A stretch of 49,829 bases of DNA. Source: a virus. Every line of letters begins with the position of its first letter. The first letter of the stretch is position 1. The DNA is taken from positions 1-49,829 of the IMG/VR virus record IMGVR_UViG_3300024302_000017. The stretch is one strand, 5' to 3'. Made by a program: the position numbers and the translations under genes. The notes below the pieces were generated by a model that saw nothing but the letters and a program-made list of their open reading frames with translations, did not search any database and was not told the DNA's origin. Shown one piece after another: positions 42,591 to 49,828 of this stretch.

Positions 42591-44618
42591 TTATCGGTTT
42601 AAGTTAGGTTCATTAATAATAGCATCTGCAAATTTCTTATCAAGTTCATTGTTCTGATCTACGCCTTTCATATTCTCCTCATGCTGACGATTAACACCAG
42701 ACTCTTGCTCTACAAAGTTAAGATCTTCCATATCAGACTTACTCTCTAGGTTACGAGTCTTAGCTTCTTTCAGTGCGATATCTGCAGTATTCTCTTGAGC
42801 CTTAGCTTGTTCATTAGCTACCTGAGCCTGTAATAGTGCAACCTCTAGTTGAGCTTTCTGTTGTGCCATAGGATCTGGTTGAGGTTGATACTCCTCAATA
42901 CGCTTAGCTAGTTCAGGCATCTTACGGAGTCTAGCTATGTCAGATAGAATCATCTGAGACATAGAGGGTTCCATATTATTACCCATAGTCTGTAGCATGA
43001 AGGAGAGCTCTTGAGCTTTCTCATTATCAGCTTCAGCAGTAGAGATGTTTAGTTTAATATCATAACGACCACCAAGGTCTTCACGATTGATCGCTACAAA
43101 CTCTTCGTTAGTAATACGAATGATCTCTTCATCTTCTAGGAACTCAGCATTCATTGAGATGAATTTACGACCAATCTGGAGTATACCCTCAGCTAGTCTA
43201 CGTAGGATACCTAGCTCCCTCTTAGAGGTAGCATCTAGAGCTGATCTAATACCAGTAGCTGTATTACCTAAGGCTTGTCCTGAGATGCCCTGACTGAATG
43301 CCTTTACACCTGTAAGACTCTCTGCCTCATCATTCTGCAGATTCAGCATAGTGAGAGCACTAGTTGGAATCTCTGGGTAAGTCTCCATATGGAATGCTTG
43401 TCTAGGATCAATAGTGGAATTGAACTTGTAGTCATCCCCTCTCTCAAACTTACGTGCATTAATTACGTCTAGAGCATCCTTACGGATACCCTGTTGACCG
43501 TTGGCACTACGACCTAGGATATCAATCATCCCTCTAGTGACTGCTCCTATGACCTTCTGGTTGTCCTCTAGGAGGTATCCATCAGGTTGTCCAAAGACTT
43601 CCTTACGTACAGGGAGATAATCTACCTTAACAAAGGGTAGTTGTTTATCAGGGAATGGAGCCTCCTCTAGACGAACTAAAGTATCCCCAATCCAGGTAGC
43701 TACAAAAGGTTCTACCTCTCCAGTTCCATTGATATCCCAGAAGCCCCAGTATTCATGAGCTACGAGCTTCTTACGAGCCTCATCACTGAACTCGAAGCTA
43801 GCATCCCTCTCTCCTACAGAGTGGTCAGGAGCTGCTAGAGCACTCTGGTTCTCAGTCTTAACGAAATCTAGATTCTCATATCTACCGTCCTTTTTCAGCT
43901 GAGACATAGAGGTTTCAAAACTATAAATAATGAACTCTGCTTTGTCTAAATCCCCCTCACAGGTAGGATCAATAATGAGGTTCTTATAGTTACAAATCTC
44001 AACTGTAGGTTGGTTCTTAAGTACCTTTGTCTGCTCTTGAGTTTCAGTACCTACTTGAACTTCCTCATAGGGAGGAAGACCTTGTGCTTGACGTTGAGCA
44101 GCAATCTCAGGATTAAGTATAGGACGTGCTTCCATGACTGGAACTTCTACTTCTACTATCTCTTCCTCATACTCCCAACCAGTACGTACAATAACGGTAC
44201 CTTCATCTACTGCAGTACGTACAAACTCATCAATGAACTTGACCTTCTGAATACGATTATTGAATTGAGAGTTTAGAACTAAACCATTCTGAATAGCTGC
44301 CTGCTTATCCTCAAAGGTGACAGGGGAGGTATTGAATAGATCATTAGTAGATAGGAAAGGTTCACTCAGAGCTGCATACCTCCACTCTGCTTGCTTACGG
44401 ATAACCTTAGGTACGATCTTAGATCGTCCCTTCTTAGCCTTAATCTGCTGATCCCCACGTAGAGCACTAAGCCACCCATCTACCGTAGTAACGTGAGCTA
44501 TGTGAGAGCTCTGGGCTGCGGTGTAGTCTTTCTTGAGATCTGATAGTTTAGGAGGGTTCTCCCAGTTAACTAGCTTATCTGCTTCAGGTGCTGCTACGTC
44601 AGTTTTATCGTCATTCAT
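42591..44618 (-). CDS. portal protein (N4 gp59-type)
   Basis: This encodes 675 residues. Diagnostic features are ATGIRSALDATSKRELGILRR in the central helical region, the KVIRKQAEWRYAALSEPF N-terminal block and a long coiled-coil C-terminus (AQLEVALLQAQVANEQAKAQ), as in N4-type portal proteins. The portal forms the dodecameric DNA channel at one capsid vertex and binds the terminase. Length, and position upstream of scaffold and capsid genes, fit. It follows the 99-residue gene by 12 nt in the late transcript. Confidence 0.82.
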   Translation of the reverse strand: MNDDKTDVAAPEADKLVNWENPPKLSDLKKDYTAAQSSHIAHVTTVDGWLSALRGDQQIKAKKGRSKIVPKVIRKQAEWRYAALSEPFLSTNDLFNTSPVTFEDKQAAIQNGLVLNSQFNNRIQKVKFIDEFVRTAVDEGTVIVRTGWEYEEEIVEVEVPVMEARPILNPEIAAQRQAQGLPPYEEVQVGTETQEQTKVLKNQPTVEICNYKNLIIDPTCEGDLDKAEFIIYSFETSMSQLKKDGRYENLDFVKTENQSALAAPDHSVGERDASFEFSDEARKKLVAHEYWGFWDINGTGEVEPFVATWIGDTLVRLEEAPFPDKQLPFVKVDYLPVRKEVFGQPDGYLLEDNQKVIGAVTRGMIDILGRSANGQQGIRKDALDVINARKFERGDDYKFNSTIDPRQAFHMETYPEIPTSALTMLNLQNDEAESLTGVKAFSQGISGQALGNTATGIRSALDATSKRELGILRRLAEGILQIGRKFISMNAEFLEDEEIIRITNEEFVAINREDLGGRYDIKLNISTAEADNEKAQELSFMLQTMGNNMEPSMSQMILSDIARLRKMPELAKRIEEYQPQPDPMAQQKAQLEVALLQAQVANEQAKAQENTADIALKEAKTRNLESKSDMEDLNFVEQESGVNRQHEENMKGVDQNNELDKKFADAIINEPNLNR

Positions 44619-44630
44619 AAATTACGCTCA

Positions 44631-44930
44631 CTAAGCATACAGGTGGGTATCTATTTTAAAGATAGACTGTTTATCATATTCACTATGGTAATGGATACGA
44701 TCTTTAAATATCTCATTACTTTCCAAAAACAGGGAACAGTATACTGCGTCATCTTTAACTATGGTCTTAATAAAATAGTGCAGCACATTAGCTAGCTGCA
44801 TCCTTGCTTCTATATTATCTGCCGTTACGAGGCTTGTAATCATGTATCCATTTAGTGGCTTTGAGAAATAGTAGTACAAATACGCGAAATCTAGGTAGAT
44901 ACAGGTACAGTGCTTAAACTTTACAGCCAT
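44631..44930 (-). CDS. hypothetical protein of the acyl-synthase unit, 99 residues
   Basis: It starts on a TAATG overlap with the stop of the ketoacyl synthase gene, with GGAG 8-9 nt before the ATG, so it is translated with it. It is aromatic-rich (CIYLDFAYLYYYFSKPLNGY), alpha/beta in appearance, with no membrane helix or signal peptide. No motif of dehydratases, reductases, thioesterases or phosphopantetheinyl transferases is seen. Its tight coupling suggests that it works with the synthase and carrier protein; otherwise unknown. Confidence 0.65.
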   Translation of the reverse strand: MAVKFKHCTCIYLDFAYLYYYFSKPLNGYMITSLVTADNIEARMQLANVLHYFIKTIVKDDAVYCSLFLESNEIFKDRIHYHSEYDKQSIFKIDTHLYA

Positions 44931-45916
44931 TATAGGATCTCCAATATAGCGGCAGAAAATACGTTACCCATTCCTGCACCTAAACTAAGGAACATACCGG
45001 GCCCATTGTCCCGTATAGCCAGGTCGGTCTCGATTGCAGTACTAGCTCCCAACGTATGCCCTATATCCTGTTTGTAGCTAATGGTCTCGATGTTCCCAAA
45101 GAGCTTCTTCACTACAGAAAGTTCTACGCAATTATCAAGAGAGTGAGTATTATGGAGCTTAACAAATCGTATATCCTGAGGTACAACACCAGCTTGAGCT
45201 AAGGCATCCTGTATAGCATTCGAGTACCCAGTACCCTGTTCAGAGATACCTAGAGGATTGCCTATAGCCTCAGCAGTAGTTGTGACTGCGTGTAGCACAG
45301 CCCTTCCTGCTCCTAAGGCTGTAACAGCATCTTCAATAACAGTGATGTTCACTCCTTGCCCTAGAAAGAACTTACGTTCCTCATCTAGGGTAATTAACTT
45401 GTTTTCTGCAAAGAACTTCATAAACTCTTCAGAGGTGCCATTATCTACGGCCACTATAACGACCCTAGTTAACTTGCCTGACTCAATCAGTAATTTTGCA
45501 TACTCTAGCGCAGAGTGTCCGCTTATACAAGAAGTACCATCTACAGAGATGTGCTTAAAGGTGCCTAGGCTGTTTGCCAACTTACCTGCGTATATCTGGT
45601 TAGTACCCAAGGGTAGTACTTTACAGGTAGGGTAGTTTGTTGAATACTTACCTGTAAACTTATACCCAGTCCACATGGTATTTCCTGCGGCTAAGATGAG
45701 CCCGTTATTACCCTCTTCAAGCAAGGCGCTACGTAGGGTCTCACGAAAGCTATCAGCATCTAGAAGCTGGTCTACCAGCACTTTAGGGATAGTAGTTACA
45801 CCGGCCTTTAGTGCCACACCTCCATCAGTAATTTGATGAATATGCTGTGGTGTACTAACAGCCTGTTCAACTAAGCTTGAAGTGTACAGGGATTTAGAAA
45901 AAGTGACATATATCAT
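44930..45916 (-). CDS. beta-ketoacyl-ACP synthase (FabF/KAS-like, thiolase fold)
   Basis: This encodes 328 residues. KAS enzymes condense an acyl chain on an active-site cysteine with malonyl-ACP. The catalytic set is intact: C130 in VDGTSCISGHSALEYAKLL (nucleophilic elbow), H255 in VKLHNTHSLDN (FabF HGT position, with G changed to N), K282 and H287 in SYKQDIGHTLGAS, and the closing glycine loop SLGAGMGNVFSA. The K-to-H spacing of 5 equals FabF. It is about 85 residues shorter than FabF, mostly in the N-terminal half. It is translated by ATGA overlap with the acyl carrier protein gene and TAATG overlap with the next gene. It lies inside the virion operon. Confidence 0.88.
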   Translation of the reverse strand: MIYVTFSKSLYTSSLVEQAVSTPQHIHQITDGGVALKAGVTTIPKVLVDQLLDADSFRETLRSALLEEGNNGLILAAGNTMWTGYKFTGKYSTNYPTCKVLPLGTNQIYAGKLANSLGTFKHISVDGTSCISGHSALEYAKLLIESGKLTRVVIVAVDNGTSEEFMKFFAENKLITLDEERKFFLGQGVNITVIEDAVTALGAGRAVLHAVTTTAEAIGNPLGISEQGTGYSNAIQDALAQAGVVPQDIRFVKLHNTHSLDNCVELSVVKKLFGNIETISYKQDIGHTLGASTAIETDLAIRDNGPGMFLSLGAGMGNVFSAAILEIL

Positions 45917-46239
45917 TTTGATATTTGTACTAACGTCTGCTCTATCTGGGCATATGTATAGCCCTTAGTTTGATACTTTTTCACAAAGGTAAACAAATCA
46001 TCCACTGTGAGATCACCTTTTAGGGCCCTTGTTGGAACGGTTTCCGTCGTTATCCCAAACAGTTCATGCAGCCACACCACTAACATCATAACTCCTAGAC
46101 TATCTAGTCTATCTAGGATAAGGCTGTCATGCATACTCTCTACACGGTTAAAAGCATCAGGTTCACTACTTTCTCGTATGCTGATTACGTTTATGATGTG
46201 GATGAACTCTTCATCCGTTAGAGAGCAAGTGTCCATCAT
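45913..46239 (-). CDS. acyl carrier protein-like protein
   Basis: This encodes 108 residues. The ACP signature is clear: LDRLDSLGVMMLVVWLHELF (residues 42-61), where D46-S47-L48 is the phosphopantetheine attachment site at the start of helix II, followed by FGITTETVPT and the LTVDDLFTFV helix IV. Typical ACPs have about 80 residues; this one has about 15 extra at the N-terminus and a 20-residue C-terminal tail. A host holo-ACP synthase would be needed to activate it. It overlaps the upstream fibre-like gene and the downstream synthase gene by ATGA. The pairing with an intact ketoacyl synthase strongly supports the call. Confidence 0.88.
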   Translation of the reverse strand: MMDTCSLTDEEFIHIINVISIRESSEPDAFNRVESMHDSLILDRLDSLGVMMLVVWLHELFGITTETVPTRALKGDLTVDDLFTFVKKYQTKGYTYAQIEQTLVQISK

Positions 46240-47744
46240 ACAAGGGGATTGTTAGATGCCGTGGTTGTGAGGGTGGATATATCACCGCTCCCATCCGTGA
46301 CAATATCAGCTACTTTCAATGAAGGTGGGTATGTATAACTCAGTGTCCCTGAGCTAGTTATGGTATCTGTGGTAGCCTCATACGGCAAAGTAACCTCATA
46401 GGTATCCTCATCAAGAATTGCTTTAATGGCGTACTTCGTATTTACCGCTGCATTTCCAGGTGAGGCAGGAGGTGTGTAGCCACTGAGGGTTACATACCCC
46501 CCTACGAATGCTCCATGAGCTGTATGCGTAATGGTCAGTACGTTGGAGCCATCTGATGTACTAAAATAGGTTGCAGCATTGTACGAACTAACGGAGTTGT
46601 ACGCCTCCAACTCAGCACTCTGAGTAGAAATCAAGAAACTGCTTTCATGCTTGGTTATATAGTTATTTTCAGTAGCTGTGTCATTTGTGATGTAGATCGC
46701 CATACCACTAGTAATGGTCGGGAGAGAATTAAGAAAAAGAGGGGTACCATACACCCAAGAGTGCCATTCATTATCTACGGCATCCCATGCCCATAACGCA
46801 CTAATATCTCCTGCAGATAGCCCTAGTTTAGCTACTAAATCATCTACAAATGCTGATACACCGTTGTCTATATTAACGTAAGGAGTGGCGGGAGTAATGG
46901 CTAATTGGGAGAACCCCTCATACACTGTAGAGAAAGTCGTCGTGGTTATGCCATCAATAGTCATAGTAAAACTATCAACTGTGGCCGTCACCTTTAGCCA
47001 CACATTCCAACCAGGTGTAATGAACCGATCAGAATCTAAAGCTTCCTTGGTATATCCTGGATTATTTTCGGAGGCATCTAGGTTTTCAAAGGACGCATTA
47101 GGAGTCAAATACATCTGATCTACGCTAGTTACCTCCGAGTAGTTCTCACCCAACCACCGGACAAAATTTCCGTATGTAGGAGGGTAATCACCAAAGTCTG
47201 GGTAACCTCCAAAATTAAAGTATGCCCAACCATTTCTCAAGTTAATGGGAATACTGTAGGTCATGGCTGTCTGCGTCAAAGGGACACTATGGATGTATAA
47301 GCTCTCTGATGCCCGATTAGCAGGCACAGTATTGTCGGGGGAACCTATAGTATCCCAGTCAGTACTTGTGTTTAGGTTAAGCAATGCAGATGATGTAGCG
47401 TATTTTGTCACATTCACTTGCTCATTAACAATACGTGTAAGCACCTCCTCTGGTGTCTTAACCACAGTAGTGCCGATTGACTTAAAGGACTCACTTACAA
47501 TAACTTGATTTGCAATCGTAGTGTTAATGAGAGGGGACATCAAATGTAACTTATCTTTAGTTACATCAGCCATAGGTTCTGGTTTGTTCCCTCCTGAGAT
47601 TTGAGTATCCCAGTCTAGGTTAATGGAGTCATTGAGATGCTCAAAGGTAATCTTCTTACTTGTACCCGCATCACTTATCAGCAGCTCATCAGTATCGTCA
47701 GCAGATGTTTTTGCGGTTAGCTGCGATATTTTCTTATCAGCCAT
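46236..47744 (-). CDS. tail fibre/appendage-like virion protein
   Basis: This encodes 502 residues from ATG 47744, fixed by a TAATG overlap. The N-terminus MADKKISQLTAKTSADDTDE with the following LLISDAGTSKKIT is the common anchoring segment of phage fibre and spike proteins. The remainder is beta-rich, serine/threonine/asparagine-rich and low in cysteine, with repeat-like strands (SNVLTITHTAHGAFVGGYVT) near the C-terminus. It is probably part of the tail appendages that touch the host. Its stop overlaps the start of the acyl carrier protein gene. No enzyme motif is seen. Confidence 0.65.
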   Translation of the reverse strand: MADKKISQLTAKTSADDTDELLISDAGTSKKITFEHLNDSINLDWDTQISGGNKPEPMADVTKDKLHLMSPLINTTIANQVIVSESFKSIGTTVVKTPEEVLTRIVNEQVNVTKYATSSALLNLNTSTDWDTIGSPDNTVPANRASESLYIHSVPLTQTAMTYSIPINLRNGWAYFNFGGYPDFGDYPPTYGNFVRWLGENYSEVTSVDQMYLTPNASFENLDASENNPGYTKEALDSDRFITPGWNVWLKVTATVDSFTMTIDGITTTTFSTVYEGFSQLAITPATPYVNIDNGVSAFVDDLVAKLGLSAGDISALWAWDAVDNEWHSWVYGTPLFLNSLPTITSGMAIYITNDTATENNYITKHESSFLISTQSAELEAYNSVSSYNAATYFSTSDGSNVLTITHTAHGAFVGGYVTLSGYTPPASPGNAAVNTKYAIKAILDEDTYEVTLPYEATTDTITSSGTLSYTYPPSLKVADIVTDGSGDISTLTTTASNNPLV

Positions 47745-48064
47745 TAGTTTGTCCTCACTTGTGCAATTATGGGTAGTTGCCACTCTGCATTAATACCAGA
47801 TGAGCTTACTACGGTTACGGTAGCGGTGTACGTACCGCCCGTGGTTAATGCTAGGGTGTCCTCAAGTACGGCTGAATAGTTACCATTGCTATCAGGAACG
47901 TATACCAATGATAGGGGAAACGTCTGCCCAGTAACGGTAGCGTCTTCACTATCTTTAAGAACACAGGTAACTGTCGCATCATTCATGAAACTACCGGAAC
48001 TGGGGTCGTTAAGACCGACCATACTTATAGTGTTATCATTATTAATAAAGAGATTAGAAGCCAT
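47744..48064 (-). CDS. beta-sandwich virion protein, 106 residues
   Basis: The pattern ATVTCVLKDSEDATVTGQTF ... GNYSAVLEDT ... GGTYTATVTVVSSSGINAEW is that of small immunoglobulin/BppU-like beta domains found in phage baseplate and fibre proteins. It probably joins a fibre or tail part. Its stop overlaps the fibre gene start (TAATG), and it follows the 55-residue gene closely. Confidence 0.6.
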   Translation of the reverse strand: MASNLFINNDNTISMVGLNDPSSGSFMNDATVTCVLKDSEDATVTGQTFPLSLVYVPDSNGNYSAVLEDTLALTTGGTYTATVTVVSSSGINAEWQLPIIAQVRTN

Positions 48065-48065
48065 A

Positions 48066-48233
48066 CTAAATTACCAAGTGGTCTCCAGATTCTGTGATTA
48101 GAAAGTGCTTATTATCTTCTGTGCGAAAATATGCATACACGTCCAATTCCATTGATGTGTTAAGAACCGCTAGCCCAGATAGCAAGGGGCTAATGTTAAA
48201 CGTAGCTGTGAGCCAGCCTTTAAGAGCTGCCAT
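48066..48233 (-). CDS. small virion-cluster protein, 55 residues
   Basis: ATG 48233 has GAGGG 9 nt upstream, a strong ribosome-binding site, and the TAG stop is one base before the next ATG. The product begins MAALKGWLTATFNISPLLSG and looks like a short beta-rich protein. It is the first gene after the putative late promoter at 48263. Function unknown. Confidence 0.6.
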   Translation of the reverse strand: MAALKGWLTATFNISPLLSGLAVLNTSMELDVYAYFRTEDNKHFLITESGDHLVI

Positions 48234-48262
48234 AATATTTACCCTCTAAGTACTATAATTGT

Positions 48263-48273
48263 ATATTAGCATA
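48263..48273 (-). promoter_or_regulatory. putative late promoter (extended -10 type)
   Basis: On the - strand TATGCTAATAT, in an AT-rich 65-nt gap between genes, differs by one base from the motif upstream of 19682. Transcription from here would cover the fibre, acyl carrier/synthase, portal and capsid genes. No obvious -35 is seen, consistent with an extended -10 promoter. Confidence 0.45.
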
Positions 48274-48298
48274 CTTTTTCCAGCTGACCTATTTACAT

Positions 48299-48478
48299 CT
48301 AGTCAGCAACCTTTACAAACTCATCTGCATCCACATACACAGTAGCCTGCTTACGTAGAAATCGACAACAAACATGCAGAGAATTAACCACATCTACCAC
48401 TTCACATAATCGATCCTCTAAGTAGAATTTACTACCTAGAGGTAAATTCCCTACTTCACTATAGCTAGTGTGCCTCAT
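48299..48478 (-). CDS. hypothetical protein, 59 residues
   Basis: It has a strong GGAGG ribosome-binding site 9-13 nt before ATG 48478, which directly follows the previous TAA. It is a compact soluble protein (GSKFYLEDRLCEVVDVVNSL, then RKQATVYVDADEFVKVAD) with two adjacent cysteines. No family recognised. Confidence 0.6.
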   Translation of the reverse strand: MRHTSYSEVGNLPLGSKFYLEDRLCEVVDVVNSLHVCCRFLRKQATVYVDADEFVKVAD

Positions 48479-48562
48479 TTAATAATCCTCCCACCCATCG
48501 CTAAAACCTCCATGCCCTTCTATCGTTCCGTAGTCCTGTTCAATAATACTTTTATCATTCAT
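48479..48562 (-). CDS. possible 27-residue protein
   Basis: The frame encodes MNDKSIIEQDYGTIEGHGGF and seven more residues, with AAAGG about 10 nt upstream. Its TAA is immediately followed by the ATG of the 59-residue gene. It is acidic and glycine-rich. Function unknown; supported mainly by packing. Confidence 0.4.
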   Translation of the reverse strand: MNDKSIIEQDYGTIEGHGGFSDGWEDY

Positions 48563-48569
48563 TTTGTAA

Positions 48570-48788
48570 TTACCTTTTCATTGCAGCACTGCCGTAGTAG
48601 AAACCAATCACATTCATAATAGCAAACGGTAACCACTCAGGAGTCACCATTCCATCCATTGCCTGATACTCGGTATACGATCTAGTGGTATCTACCAACC
48701 CAAAAAGAAATACTCCCCCGTCTGTCATAGCTACAGGCATGTAAGTGGTGATACCCCAGATTGGGGCTGTTAGTATCCAGCCAGCCAT
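48570..48788 (-). CDS. small membrane protein, 72 residues
   Basis: Two hydrophobic segments (WILTAPIWGITTYMPVAM and WLPFAIMNVIGFYYGSAAM) flank a short polar loop. Both ends carry few charges except the final MKR. It lies next to a lipoprotein with a C-terminal membrane segment, so a holin or other lysis-associated function is possible by position, but no family is recognised. Confidence 0.55.
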   Translation of the reverse strand: MAGWILTAPIWGITTYMPVAMTDGGVFLFGLVDTTRSYTEYQAMDGMVTPEWLPFAIMNVIGFYYGSAAMKR

Positions 48789-48793
48789 TAGCT

Positions 48794-49180
48794 TTAACTC
48801 GCCCTACTCCCTAGTTCGGTGGGTTTCTTTTTGATTGTGGGTTTATCATGGAACAACCCAATTACCCACGGCAACAAGAATACCAACAGCAATCCCCAAC
48901 CTATTACTTCAATCGCAAGAATAATTACATCTATCCAAGTAGGTGGCGGTTTGTCAGCAACCGCAGCTTCTGCCAAAACAGCGCCAGTCCCTGCCCCAAT
49001 TGAAGAGCCGACAGCATAACCAGTAGGCCCGCCAGCCAGATACCCGACAACACCACCAGCAGTGGAAGCCCCACTACCAACTGTAAAAGTAGCAACATTG
49101 TCTATCACCTTGTCTAACATGGCACAACTACTTAAACTTAATCCTAAAAATAAGTATGTGATAAGTTTCAAACCACGCAA
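48794..49180 (-). CDS. lipoprotein with C-terminal membrane segment (u-spanin-like candidate)
   Basis: I chose a TTG start at 49180 because GGAGG lies 7 nt upstream. It yields MRGLKLITYLFLGLSLSSC, a textbook lipoprotein signal with lipobox LSSC and lipidated C19. An upstream in-frame ATG (49213) would put the ribosome-binding site inside the gene. A glycine-rich middle (GGVVGYLAGGPTGYAVGSS) is followed by a membrane helix (IDVIILAIEVIGWGLLLVFL) and a basic tail. An outer-membrane lipid anchor plus an inner-membrane helix is the layout of unimolecular spanins, which fuse the two membranes at lysis. The 128-residue length also fits. Confidence 0.55.
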   Translation of the reverse strand: MRGLKLITYLFLGLSLSSCAMLDKVIDNVATFTVGSGASTAGGVVGYLAGGPTGYAVGSSIGAGTGAVLAEAAVADKPPPTWIDVIILAIEVIGWGLLLVFLLPWVIGLFHDKPTIKKKPTELGSRAS

Positions 49181-49238
49181 ATTAAAACCTCCAGACCCTC
49201 GTAAATGTACCACTCACAGTAGCCCATGATTACGGGAC

Positions 49239-49436
49239 TCATCTCACCTTCCACATATCTAAAGTAGCGTCACTCCATCCCTCACCGATCTCCACAACAG
49301 CCGTCATCTCTTTCGGTCCGTGGGCGCACCCGCTCATTAGTACCACGATGAAAGTAATCCACGCAACCACGAGAAGTAACTCTAACAATCGGACCAAGAG
49401 GGTGGTGATCACATCGTGTAGCTTGTCGTCCTTCAT
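49239..49436 (-). CDS. small lipoprotein, 65 residues
   Basis: A short charged N-terminus is followed by a hydrophobic helix (LLVRLLELLLVVAWITFIVV) and lipobox LMSGC with lipidated C37, then a 28-residue polar tail (HGPKEMTAVVEIGEGWSDAT). Size and layout are like Rz1-type or entry-exclusion lipoproteins of phages. It overlaps, in another frame, the zinc-finger-like gene at 49282-49485. Either or both may be translated. Confidence 0.5.
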   Translation of the reverse strand: MKDDKLHDVITTLLVRLLELLLVVAWITFIVVLMSGCAHGPKEMTAVVEIGEGWSDATLDMWKVR

Positions 49437-49485
49437 AATCGTATAGAATCATCAATCCGCAAATAGTACACTTAAAATCACTCAT
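49282..49485 (-). CDS. small zinc-finger-like protein, 67 residues
   Basis: The start at 49485 is set by an ATGAGTGA overlap with the upstream small membrane gene. Residues 1-28, MSDFKCTICGLMILYDYEGR then QATRCDHH, give C6-x2-C9 and C25/H27/H28, a plausible zinc site. The last third is arginine-rich and lies wholly within the overlap with the lipoprotein gene. Function unknown. Confidence 0.5.
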   Translation of the reverse strand: MSDFKCTICGLMILYDYEGRQATRCDHHPLGPIVRVTSRGCVDYFHRGTNERVRPRTERDDGCCGDR

Positions 49486-49570
49486 CACATTTTTCTGCGC
49501 CATACCATGTGCAATATATAATCACTACAAGGGCAATCGCGGCAGGTATTATGATTAAATAACCCATCAT
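49478..49570 (-). CDS. 30-residue membrane peptide
   Basis: It encodes MMGYLIIIPAAIALVVIIYC followed by TWYGAEKCDE, one membrane helix with an acidic tail. It overlaps the previous small gene by ATGATG/TGA and the next by ATGAGTGA. Many phages carry such single-helix peptides near lysis genes. Function unknown. Confidence 0.5.
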   Translation of the reverse strand: MMGYLIIIPAAIALVVIIYCTWYGAEKCDE

Positions 49571-49644
49571 CGCAAATAGAATAGACCAATTGAGATAGCC
49601 ATGAGTGCCATTGTAAAAAAGCCTATAAGATATATCGGTGTCAT
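49567..49644 (-). CDS. 25-residue membrane peptide
   Basis: It encodes MTPIYLIGFFTMALMAISIG and LFYLR, a single membrane helix ending in a charged residue. GGATCGAAAAA precedes the ATG, and the TGA overlaps the next start. It is the second of two tandem single-helix peptides. Confidence 0.45.
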   Translation of the reverse strand: MTPIYLIGFFTMALMAISIGLFYLR

Positions 49645-49669
49645 TTTTTCGATCCTCGTTCCATCAGTA

Positions 49670-49828
49670 TTACCTCCAGGTGTCCATTGACTCTACCAGC
49701 GTCTCAAGCTCATTTGCCATCGACTCAATAATAATTTTCTCGTTCTTATGCTCTAGTTCAATCACTATCGTCCTAGATTCCAGTTGGTCTATGCGCTTAA
49801 AGTAATCGATCAACTCTTTGCGTTTAGC
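49670..49828 (-). CDS. coiled-coil protein, C-terminal part (cut by window edge)
   Basis: The frame is open to the right edge. The visible 52 residues are a charged coiled coil (KRKELIDYFKRIDQLESRTI and onward) ending SMDTWR. The start is outside the window. It may be a small helical phage protein upstream of the lysis-like genes; an i-spanin-type soluble arm is one possibility, but no membrane anchor is visible here. Confidence 0.5.
   Translation of the reverse strand, partial: AKRKELIDYFKRIDQLESRTIVIELEHKNEKIIIESMANELETLVESMDTWR

Noticed and set aside
45913-46239. SLTDEEF at the ACP N-terminus as a copy of the scaffold LELSDEEF motif
   Set aside because: Only a short acidic resemblance; the contexts differ and ACP N-termini vary widely.
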